Assembly: GCA_035293045.1 (NCBI GenBank)
Contig: DATDOY010000129.1
Coordinates: 1 to 6,803, forward strand
DNA length: 6,803 bases
From: DATDOY01 sp035293045
GTDB taxonomy: Bacteria; Actinomycetota; Acidimicrobiia; IMCC26256; JACPCJ01
Direction: 5' to 3'
Shown here: positions 1 through 5,366 of the stretch, in pieces
Layout of the letters: each line of letters begins with the position of its first letter
How positions within the stretch are numbered: position 1 is the stretch's first letter
Position numbers and translations under genes: made by a program
Notes under the pieces: generated by a model
The model's database searches: none
Told to the model about the DNA's origin: nothing
Seen by the model: only the letters and a program-made list of their open reading frames with translations

Positions 1-287
1 TCGGGGCACACGGGCACCGTCGTCCCCAACAGCTCACCGAGACGCGCGGCCACGGGCGCGAGCGACAGCGCGGGGTCGGGCGCACCCTTGGGTCTCCCGA
101 GATGCGAGCAGGCGATCACGGCCGCTCCCCGCTTGCGCAGCTCGGCGATGGTGGGCAGGGCGGCACGGATCCGGCCGTCGTCGACGATCGCGCCGTCCTT
201 GAGGGGAACGTTGAAATCGGCGCGAAGCAGGACCCGCGTCCCCTCCGAGATCTGGAGATCAGCGAGGCCGGGAACGCCGGCCGTCAA
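1..287 (-). CDS. pgk: Phosphoglycerate kinase, N-terminal part (cut by left edge)
   Basis: Phosphoglycerate kinase catalyses reversible phosphate transfer between 1,3-bisphosphoglycerate and ADP in cytoplasmic glycolysis. Only the first 95 residues are inside the window; the gene continues past position 1. Seen directly: the RADFNVPL motif at residues 22-29 and SHLGRPKG at residues 61-68, both part of the 3-phosphoglycerate-binding N-domain, with conserved Arg22, Asp24, Asn26, His62 and Arg65. The start is chosen as TTG at 287-285, which overlaps the TGA stop of gap (284-286) as TTGA. It gives the N-terminus MTAGVPGLADLQISEGTRVL, of normal length for the family. No ATG or GTG lies nearby in frame and there is no clear Shine-Dalgarno sequence, so translation is probably coupled to gap. 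The product follows GapA in the pathway. Family identity is very secure; the exact start codon is inferred. Confidence 0.95.
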   Translation of the reverse strand, partial: MTAGVPGLADLQISEGTRVLLRADFNVPLKDGAIVDDGRIRAALPTIAELRKRGAAVIACSHLGRPKGAPDPALSLAPVAARLGELLGTTVPVCP

Positions 288-1291
288 GAGCGGGCGCCGA
301 CGAGAAGCGCGAGGTCGACCAGGCGGTTCGAGTAGCCCCACTCGTTGTCGTACCAGCCCATGACCTTCACGAGGTTCCCGAGCGCCATGGTGAGCTTGGC
401 GTCGAAGGTGCAGCTCGCCGGCGAGCCGACGATGTCGGACGACACGATCTCGTCCTCCGTGTAGACGAGCACGTTGGCGAGAGGACCATCCTGCGCCGCC
501 TTCTGGAACGCCGCGTTGACCTCGTCGGGGGTCACCTCGCGTCCGAGTACCCCGACGAAGTCCGTGATCGATCCGTCGCTCACGGGGACGCGCAAGGCCG
601 TGCCGTCGAGCCGGCCCTTCATCGACTCGAGCACGAGGCTGGTCGCGCGCGCCGCTCCGGTCGACGAGGGAACGATGTTGACGGCGGAGGCGCGGGCCCG
701 CCTCATGTCCTTGTGGACGAGGTCGAGGAGGTTCTGGTCGTTGGTGTAGGCGTGGACCGTCGTCATGAGGCCCTTCTCCACACCGAAGGCGTCATCGAGG
801 ACCTTGATCATGGGAACGAAGCAGTTGGTGGTGCACGACGCGTTCGACACGATCGTGTGCTTCGCGGGGTCGTACTGGTCGTCGTTGACCCCGACGACGA
901 ACGTGGCGTCAACGTTGGTGGCGGGGGCAGAGATGATGACCTTCTCGGCACCGGCTTGGATGTGCGCCGCCGCCTTTTCGCCGTCGGTGAAGATCCCCGT
1001 CGACTCGATCACCACGTCGACCCCGAGGTCGCCCCACGGCAGCGCGGCAGGATCACGCTCGGCGAGGACCTTGAACCGATCCCCGCCCACCACGAGGCTG
1101 TCGCCGTCGACCCGCACGTCTTCGTCGAGGCGCCCGTGCGTCGAGTCGTACTTCAACAGGTGGGCCATGCCGCTCGGGTCCGAGAGGTCGTTGATGGCGA
1201 CGAGGTCGACGTCGGCGCCGGCCTTCTTCACGGCCCGATAGAAGTTGCGGCCGATCCGACCGAACCCGTTGATCCCGACCTTCACCGACAT
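284..1291 (-). CDS. gap: Glyceraldehyde-3-phosphate dehydrogenase, type I
   Basis: This 335-residue enzyme oxidatively phosphorylates glyceraldehyde 3-phosphate to 1,3-bisphosphoglycerate using NAD in glycolysis. Seen directly: an N-terminal Rossmann motif (INGFGRIGR, residues 7-15), the catalytic Cys153 in SNASCTTNC, the partner His180 in TVHAYTNDQ, and the C-terminal WYDNEWGYSNR signature at 313-323. Asp35 in the VAIND segment occupies the position of the NAD-favouring aspartate of glycolytic GapA. The usual DxPHKD segment reads DLVHKD (Val192 in place of Pro), which is slightly atypical. The ATG at 1291 is preferred over an in-frame start nine codons upstream because an AGGAGGA Shine-Dalgarno lies 6 nt before it and the protein then begins at MSVKVGINGFGR, as in the family. 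A 152-bp spacer separates it from yvcK, and it probably has its own promoter. pgk follows with an overlapping start, so gap and pgk form a glycolytic pair. Confidence 0.97.
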   Translation of the reverse strand: MSVKVGINGFGRIGRNFYRAVKKAGADVDLVAINDLSDPSGMAHLLKYDSTHGRLDEDVRVDGDSLVVGGDRFKVLAERDPAALPWGDLGVDVVIESTGIFTDGEKAAAHIQAGAEKVIISAPATNVDATFVVGVNDDQYDPAKHTIVSNASCTTNCFVPMIKVLDDAFGVEKGLMTTVHAYTNDQNLLDLVHKDMRRARASAVNIVPSSTGAARATSLVLESMKGRLDGTALRVPVSDGSITDFVGVLGREVTPDEVNAAFQKAAQDGPLANVLVYTEDEIVSSDIVGSPASCTFDAKLTMALGNLVKVMGWYDNEWGYSNRLVDLALLVGARS

Positions 1292-1297
1292 GGCGTG

Positions 1298-1304
1298 TCC
1301 TCCT
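1298..1304 (-). promoter_or_regulatory. Shine-Dalgarno sequence of gap
   Basis: The minus strand reads AGGAGGA here, 6 nt before the ATG at 1291. It is the strongest ribosome binding site in the window and decides the gap start in favour of 1291 over the in-frame start at 1318. Confidence 0.85.
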
Positions 1305-1330
1305 GCGGAGCCGAACAAGCGTTGCGGCCG

Positions 1331-1361
1331 ACGCTACTCCCCACCCGCGGTGGGATTCACA
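1331..1361 (-). promoter_or_regulatory. Possible gap promoter with small hairpin
   Basis: On the minus strand a TAGCGT hexamer (1336-1331) fits the actinobacterial TANNNT -10 pattern and would give a leader of roughly 30 nt before the gap start. A weak TGTGAA at 1361-1356 could serve as -35, but its 19-nt spacing is long. Between the two lies a perfect 6-bp inverted repeat, CCCACC/GGTGGG, at 1340-1345 and 1349-1354 with a 3-nt loop. There is no T-run, so it is not an intrinsic terminator; it might be an operator. The rest of the 152-bp yvcK-gap spacer (1292-1443) contains an 8-bp palindrome AACCGGTT at 1426-1433 and a GC-rich inverted repeat CTGGGC/GCCCAG (1369-1374 and 1407-1412). I see no gene or gene remnant in it. 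In GC-rich DNA such motifs can arise by chance. Confidence 0.3.
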
Positions 1362-1443
1362 CGCCGCCCTGGGCCCCGCCCTTCGCCGGCGCGGGCACGG
1401 ACGAGCGCCCAGTCCTCGACTCGCAAACCGGTTCAGACCGAGG

Positions 1444-2328
1444 TCACGCGAGGAGGGCGGCGAGCGCCGCGGCGAGGCCCTCGGGATCGTGGGCCGCGAG
1501 CTCAGAGTCGCCGATGGGGGCGGCCACGGGTTCGGCGCCGAGGGCGCGGACGTCGTCCGGTTCGACGAGGAGTCGCGCCGCGGGGTCGTAGACGAACACA
1601 TCGACCCGGCCGCCGTGATCGAGCACGACGCGCAGATGGTCGGCGCCGGTCAGGCCCTCGGTCTCGGGGATCTGCGGCGCGAGGTTGCACACCTGCGCGA
1701 CCTTGGCCGGGCTCGACGCGATCGCCGCGCGGATGTCCTCGACGCAGAGCACCGGGACGACGCTGGTGAACAGCGAGCCGGGGGCCAGCACGATGAGATC
1801 GGCCTCGGCGATCGACTGCACGGCCTGGGCCGGGGCTCGGGCGTCCTCGGGGACGATGGTCACCCGGCCAACGCGGCCGCGCGACGCGGCCACGGCCACC
1901 TGACCCTCGACGGGGTGGCCGTCGACGTCGGCCTTCAACACCACCGGCGCCGTGGTGGCGGGGACGACCGATCCCGCCGCACGGACGAGCGAGGCCACCT
2001 CATCGATGGCCGAGCCGAAGTCGCCCAGCGCTTCCGTGAGGCCGGCGATGATGAGGTTGCCCAGCGCGTGACCGTCGAGCGTGCCGCCACGAAATCGGTG
2101 CTCGAGCACCTCCGCCCAGGGCGAGTCCTCGTCGGCCAGCGCCACCAGACACTTGCGCAGGTCGCCCGGCGGCGGGAGCCCGCGCTCACGCCTGAGCCGT
2201 CCCGAGGACCCGCCGTCGTCGGCGACGCTCACGACCGCGGTGAGAGGTGAGGCGAAGCGGCGGAGGGAGGTGAGCGCGGCCGCGAGCCCATGGCCACCCC
2301 CGAGGGCCACGACCGCCGGTTTACTCAC
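1444..2328 (-). CDS. yvcK: YvcK/CuvA family protein (gluconeogenesis factor, CofD-like)
   Basis: This 294-residue protein belongs to the CofD-like YvcK family. Known members (B. subtilis YvcK, M. tuberculosis CuvA) bind UDP-sugars and are needed for normal cell shape and growth on gluconeogenic carbon; the family name comes from similarity to the 2-phospho-L-lactate transferase CofD, not from shown transferase activity. Seen directly: the N-terminal glycine-rich ALGGGHGL (8-15), SVADDGGSSGRLR (34-46), PPGDLRKCL (53-61), GHALGNLIIAGL (86-97), LAPGSLFTSVVP (181-192) and VCNLAPQIPETEG (213-225). All are family hallmarks, and the length is near the usual 300-330. The start is a GTG at 2328, inside the end of rapZ (8-nt overlap), with a short GGAG just upstream, so expression is probably coupled to rapZ. 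whiA, the usual next gene in actinobacteria, is absent. Function in this organism is inferred from the family. Confidence 0.95.
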   Translation of the reverse strand: MSKPAVVALGGGHGLAAALTSLRRFASPLTAVVSVADDGGSSGRLRRERGLPPPGDLRKCLVALADEDSPWAEVLEHRFRGGTLDGHALGNLIIAGLTEALGDFGSAIDEVASLVRAAGSVVPATTAPVVLKADVDGHPVEGQVAVAASRGRVGRVTIVPEDARAPAQAVQSIAEADLIVLAPGSLFTSVVPVLCVEDIRAAIASSPAKVAQVCNLAPQIPETEGLTGADHLRVVLDHGGRVDVFVYDPAARLLVEPDDVRALGAEPVAAPIGDSELAAHDPEGLAAALAALLA

Positions 2329-3187
2329 GCTCCACGTCGCGGTGCCGAACCGTCGCGGGGTAGCCGTGGCGCTTGCTGATGGCGGCGATCTCCTCGGCGA
2401 GCACGACGCTTCGGTGGCGCCCTCCGGTGCAGCCGACCCCGATCGACAGGTAGTGCTTCCCCTCCTTCACGTAGGCGGGCAAGACGAGCCCAAGGAGGCG
2501 GTCGAGCTCGGCCAGAAAGTCCTGGGTCTCGGCGCGCTCGAGCACGTACGCCTGGACCTCGGGGTGTTGGCCCGTGAGCGGCCGCAGCGCGTCGACCCAG
2601 TGCGGATTGGGCAAGAACCGGCAGTCGAACATCGTGTCGACGTCGAGCGGGATTCCGTGCTTGTACCCGAACGACACGACGCTGACCTGCATCTGCGAAG
2701 CCGCGGGCTCGGCGAACATCTCGCGGAGCCTCGCAGCGAGGTCGTGCACGGAGTAGTCGCTGGTGTCGACGATCATGTCGGCGCGCGCCCGCAGGTCCTC
2801 GAGCATGGCTCGCTCGGTGGCGATCCCATCGGAGACGCGGTCGGCGTCAATAGGGTGCCGTCGACGGGTGGCGTCGAAGCGCCGGACGAGCGACTCGTCG
2901 GAGGCTTCGAGGAACAGGATGCGGGTGCGGGCCCCGAGGGCGGTGAGCTCCTCGAGCGCTCCCGCGATGGCGTCGAGGAACTGACCAGATCGCACGTCGA
3001 TCACGAACGCGTAGCGCTGGGCGCTCTTGCCGCCCGCGAGCTCGGCCACTTTCGAGATGAGCGGCGCCGGCAGGTTGTCGATCACGAAATAGCCGAGGTC
3101 TTCGAGCACGTTGGCGGCTTCGGACCGGCCTGCGCCCGAGAGCCCGGTGATGATGATGACCTCAAGGTGCTGGTCATCGGCTTTCAT
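2321..3187 (-). CDS. rapZ: RapZ/YvcJ family nucleotide-binding protein
   Basis: RapZ-family proteins are cytoplasmic P-loop proteins that bind and hydrolyse nucleotides. In E. coli RapZ is an RNA-binding adaptor controlling glucosamine-6-phosphate synthase through small RNAs, whereas in Gram-positive bacteria (YvcJ, Rv1421) the role is less defined. Seen directly in 288 residues: Walker A GLSGAGRS (15-22), with Arg where the usual P-loop has Lys, a variant I know from actinobacterial homologues; a FVIDVRS segment (61-67); RFDATRRRHPI (103-113); and in the C-terminal domain VSFGYKHGIPLDVDTMFDCR (171-190) and GCTGGRHRSV (252-261). The length is typical. The ATG at 3187 shares ATGA with the uvrC stop, and GAGGAG lies 6 nt upstream. 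yvcK starts before the rapZ TAA stop. Conservation of the uvrC-rapZ-yvcK cluster supports the assignment. The molecular target here cannot be read from sequence. Confidence 0.95.
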   Translation of the reverse strand: MKADDQHLEVIIITGLSGAGRSEAANVLEDLGYFVIDNLPAPLISKVAELAGGKSAQRYAFVIDVRSGQFLDAIAGALEELTALGARTRILFLEASDESLVRRFDATRRRHPIDADRVSDGIATERAMLEDLRARADMIVDTSDYSVHDLAARLREMFAEPAASQMQVSVVSFGYKHGIPLDVDTMFDCRFLPNPHWVDALRPLTGQHPEVQAYVLERAETQDFLAELDRLLGLVLPAYVKEGKHYLSIGVGCTGGRHRSVVLAEEIAAISKRHGYPATVRHRDVERE

Positions 3188-5139
3188 GGGCGCTCCTCAC
3201 GCGGTTCGGTGGGCGGTGCCGGGACGGGATCAGGACTGGCGTCGGGGGCGGGTTCCGGCCGCGCCAGCCCCGCGAGTCCGTGGAGCCGATGGTAGAGGGC
3301 CGCCGCGACGCTCTCGGGGAGCCACGCGAGCCCCTTCAGTTCGGCGAGGGAAGCCTCGCGCAGCTTCTTCACCGACCCGTACTCCCGCAGCAGGCGTTTC
3401 TTGCGGGTCGGCCCGAGGCCGGCGATGTCGTCGAGCACCGACTTGGTCATCTTCTTGCCGCGGAGCTTGCGGTGGTATTCGATGGCGAAGCGGTGCGCCT
3501 CGTCGCGCACCTGCTGGAGCAAGTACAGCGCTTCCGAGTCGCGGGCGATGCGAACCGGCTCCGGACGATCCGGCAGATACACCTCCTCGAAACGCTTCGC
3601 GAGCGACGCCACCGCGATCTCCTCGTCGAGGCCGAGTTCCTCGATCACGCGAACCGCCACGTTGAGCTGGCCTCGGCCGCCGTCGACGAGACAGAGGTTG
3701 GGGGGGTACGCGAACCGACGGCGGGGCGACCCATGCAAGGCCCGGTCCTCGCGATCACGCAGCTCATTGCGATAGCGCCGGGTCAAGACCTCTTCCATCG
3801 CCGCGTAGTCGTCCTGACCGTCGAGCGTCTTCACCTTGAAGTGCCGATAATCCGCCCGCTTGGGGATGCCGTCCTCGAGCACAACCATCGACCCCACGAT
3901 CTCGCCCCCCTGGAGGTGCGAGATGTCGAAGCACTCGATGCGCAGGGGCGCTTCCGCAAGTCCCAGAGCGTCCTGGAGCGCCATCAGCGCCTTGGCACGC
4001 GCGTTGTGGTCCGACGACCGCCGGAGCCGATGCTGGAGGAACGCCTCTTTGGCGTTGATGCGCACCGTCTCCATGAGCCGCCGCTTTCCACCGCGCTGGG
4101 GGACCCGGATGGTGACCGGCGACCCGCGCAACTTCGAGAGGTACCGCTCGTACTGGGGGTGGTCCTCGGGGAGCACCGGCACGAGCACCTCGCGGGGGAC
4201 GTCGGTCGAATCCGCACCCTCGTAGAGCTGTCCGAGCAGGCGCGCCACGAGCGCGGGCGTCTCGACGTCCTCCACCTTGTCGATCACCATCCCCTTGCGG
4301 CCGGTCATGCGGCCCCTGCGCACGTTGAAGACCTGGACCGACGCCTCGATGGGATCCTCGTCGAGCCCCACGGCGTCGAAGCTCTCGCTCCGCTCCCCCA
4401 CGATCTCCTGGCGTTCGACGGCGCGCCGGACCAACTCGAGCTGGTCCCGCATCCGCGCCGCGCGCTCGAACTCCAGCGCGTCGGCGGCGGCGTGCATCCC
4501 CAGCTCGAGGCGCTTGAGCACGTCGTCGGTCTCGCCTTCGAGGAACCGGAGCAGCTCGTCGACGAGCTCGGCGTAGTCGGACGGCGAGACCTCGCCGACG
4601 CAGGGCGCGGCGCACTTCTCGATGTGGGCGAACAAGCAGGGGCGGCCCATGCGCTCGTGGCGGCGGAACTTGGTGTCGGAGCACGTGCGAATCGGGAAGG
4701 TGCGCAGGAGTAGGTCCAGGGTCTCGCGGATCGCGTAGGCGTGGGCGTACGGACCGAAGTAGCGGGTGCCCTTGCGCTTGCGCCCGCGCATCACCATCGC
4801 CCGCGGCCACTGCTCCGAAACGGTCACGGCGAGGAAGGGGAACGACTTGTCGTCCTTGAGCCGGATGTTGAAGCGGGGCTGGTGCTGTTTGATCAGCTCG
4901 TTCTCGAGCAAGAGTGAGTCGGGTTCGGTGCGCACCTCGATCCACTCGACCGACTCGGCCACGTCGAGCATCTGGCGGGTCTTGTCGGCCAGCGCGTCCC
5001 CCGACAACGCGCCGAAGTACGTGCTGACCCGGGTCTTGAGGCTCTTCGCCTTTCCGACGTAGACCACCCGCCCGTGGCGGTCCTTGAACAGGTAGACGCC
5101 GGGCTTGTCGGGGAGGGTGGTGAGATCAGGTCGCTCCAT
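3184..5139 (-). CDS. uvrC: Excinuclease ABC subunit C
   Basis: UvrC makes the 3' and 5' incisions around DNA lesions after loading by UvrA and UvrB. Seen directly in 651 residues: an N-terminal GIY-YIG nuclease (GVY at 14-16, YVG at 27-29, Arg37, Glu79, Asn91); four cysteines (153, 168, 176, 180) placed like the iron-sulphur ligands reported in E. coli UvrC; a UVR UvrB-binding helix pair near 203-243; and an RNase H-like nuclease with the Asp405 (FDISH), Asp486 (VDGGRGQL) and His549 (DEAHRF) triad. Tandem helix-hairpin-helix motifs follow at about 568-620, then a proline-rich acidic tail (625-651). The ATG at 5139 is chosen because the protein then begins MERPDLTTLPDKPGVYLF, close to homologues; a longer form from 5202 would start inside a large inverted repeat. 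The purine run GGGGGAG lies only 2 nt before the ATG. The gene overlaps rapZ by 4 nt. Confidence 0.97.
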   Translation of the reverse strand: MERPDLTTLPDKPGVYLFKDRHGRVVYVGKAKSLKTRVSTYFGALSGDALADKTRQMLDVAESVEWIEVRTEPDSLLLENELIKQHQPRFNIRLKDDKSFPFLAVTVSEQWPRAMVMRGRKRKGTRYFGPYAHAYAIRETLDLLLRTFPIRTCSDTKFRRHERMGRPCLFAHIEKCAAPCVGEVSPSDYAELVDELLRFLEGETDDVLKRLELGMHAAADALEFERAARMRDQLELVRRAVERQEIVGERSESFDAVGLDEDPIEASVQVFNVRRGRMTGRKGMVIDKVEDVETPALVARLLGQLYEGADSTDVPREVLVPVLPEDHPQYERYLSKLRGSPVTIRVPQRGGKRRLMETVRINAKEAFLQHRLRRSSDHNARAKALMALQDALGLAEAPLRIECFDISHLQGGEIVGSMVVLEDGIPKRADYRHFKVKTLDGQDDYAAMEEVLTRRYRNELRDREDRALHGSPRRRFAYPPNLCLVDGGRGQLNVAVRVIEELGLDEEIAVASLAKRFEEVYLPDRPEPVRIARDSEALYLLQQVRDEAHRFAIEYHRKLRGKKMTKSVLDDIAGLGPTRKKRLLREYGSVKKLREASLAELKGLAWLPESVAAALYHRLHGLAGLARPEPAPDASPDPVPAPPTEPREERP

Positions 5140-5144
5140 GGCTC

Positions 5145-5228
5145 CCCCATTCTCGCGGTCAAGCCCTCGTTCTTGGATGGGAATCGGCTCTCCCGGAGCC
5201 AATTCCCATCCAAGAACGAGGAATGGGG
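5145..5228. repeat. Outer inverted-repeat arms enclosing the long hairpin
   Basis: CCCCATTC at 5145-5152 is the exact reverse complement of GAATGGGG at 5221-5228. Base 5221 is shared with the inner hairpin, so 7 outer pairs can form together with the inner stem, leaving a one-sided bulge of about 13 nt (5152-5164). In a uvrC transcript this outer stem would pair part of the purine-rich run just before the uvrC ATG. The match is visible directly; any role is inferred. Confidence 0.7.
5165..5221. repeat. Long near-perfect inverted repeat (26-bp arms, 5-nt loop)
   Basis: The left arm 5165-5190 and right arm 5196-5221 are reverse complements at 25 of 26 positions; the single mismatch is C5185 opposite A5201. 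The loop is TCCCG (5191-5195), where T5191 and G5195 can wobble-pair. The left arm begins CCTCGTTCTTGGATGGGAAT. It lies between the divergent uvrC and nadA genes, ending 25 nt from the uvrC start and 145 nt from the nadA start. No T-run follows on either strand and no gene ends here, so an intrinsic terminator is a poor explanation. Candidates are a dispersed palindromic repeat, a regulator site, or a leader hairpin of uvrC mRNA. Confidence 0.9.
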
Positions 5229-5245
5229 CACCCGGGAGGCGGCGT

Positions 5246-5251
5246 TACACT
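5246..5251 (+). promoter_or_regulatory. Possible -10 element for nadA
   Basis: TACACT fits the actinobacterial TANNNT -10 pattern and is the best such hexamer I found upstream of nadA. No convincing -35 box lies before it; that position falls just past the right arm of the long inverted repeat. If used, it gives a leader of about 110 nt (to 5366), which is GC-rich and can form small stems such as TCGGC/GCCGA (5280-5284 with 5291-5295) and GTGGG/CCCAC (5303-5307 with 5324-5328). I recognise no known riboswitch there. The palindrome GTGCAC at 5254-5259 would fall at the start of the transcript. Confidence 0.3.
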
Positions 5252-5350
5252 CTGTGCACCGCCCTGGCATGGCGGCACATCGGCTCCGGGGCCGACATCA
5301 CCGTGGGACGGCGGCCAGGCGCCCCCACCGGCCTCAACCGGAGCAGGACG

Positions 5351-5356
5351 AGGAGG
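5351..5356 (+). promoter_or_regulatory. Shine-Dalgarno sequence of nadA
   Basis: AGGAGG lies 10 nt before the ATG at 5367. It supports that start over the open frame that continues upstream to an ATG at 5223, whose translation is glycine- and proline-rich and lacks family similarity. Confidence 0.75.
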
Positions 5357-5366
5357 ACAACCCGGG

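Noticed and set aside
713..1591. Plus-strand open frame (292 codons) opposite gap and yvcK
   Set aside because: It crosses two well-supported minus-strand genes and the spacer between them, and its composition is that of a shadow frame (Val/Asp/Arg/Gly-rich).
3280..4713. Long plus-strand open frame (477 codons) opposite uvrC
   Set aside because: It lies antisense to a secure uvrC. Such frames are common in GC-rich DNA because stops are rare in the mirror frame. Its translation is His/Arg/Leu-rich with no recognisable domain.
5140..5202. Longer UvrC start 21 codons upstream
   Set aside because: The extension runs into the arm of the inverted repeat, has no family similarity, and MERPDLTTLPDKPGVY already gives a normal UvrC N-terminus.
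5165..5221. Inverted repeat as an intrinsic (bidirectional) terminator
   Set aside because: Both flanking genes are transcribed away from it and no T-run follows either arm.
5165..5221. LexA/SOS box controlling uvrC
   Set aside because: The arms contain GTTC and GAAC, but not in the closely spaced GAAC-N4-GTTC arrangement of actinobacterial LexA sites.
5223..5366. Longer NadA start 48 codons upstream
   Set aside because: The extension is Gly/Pro-rich low-complexity sequence translated from the spacer. The ATG at 5367 has AGGAGG upstream and fits family length.
5260..5366. Riboswitch in the nadA leader
   Set aside because: Only small GC-rich stems can be seen and nothing matches a riboswitch consensus that I know.
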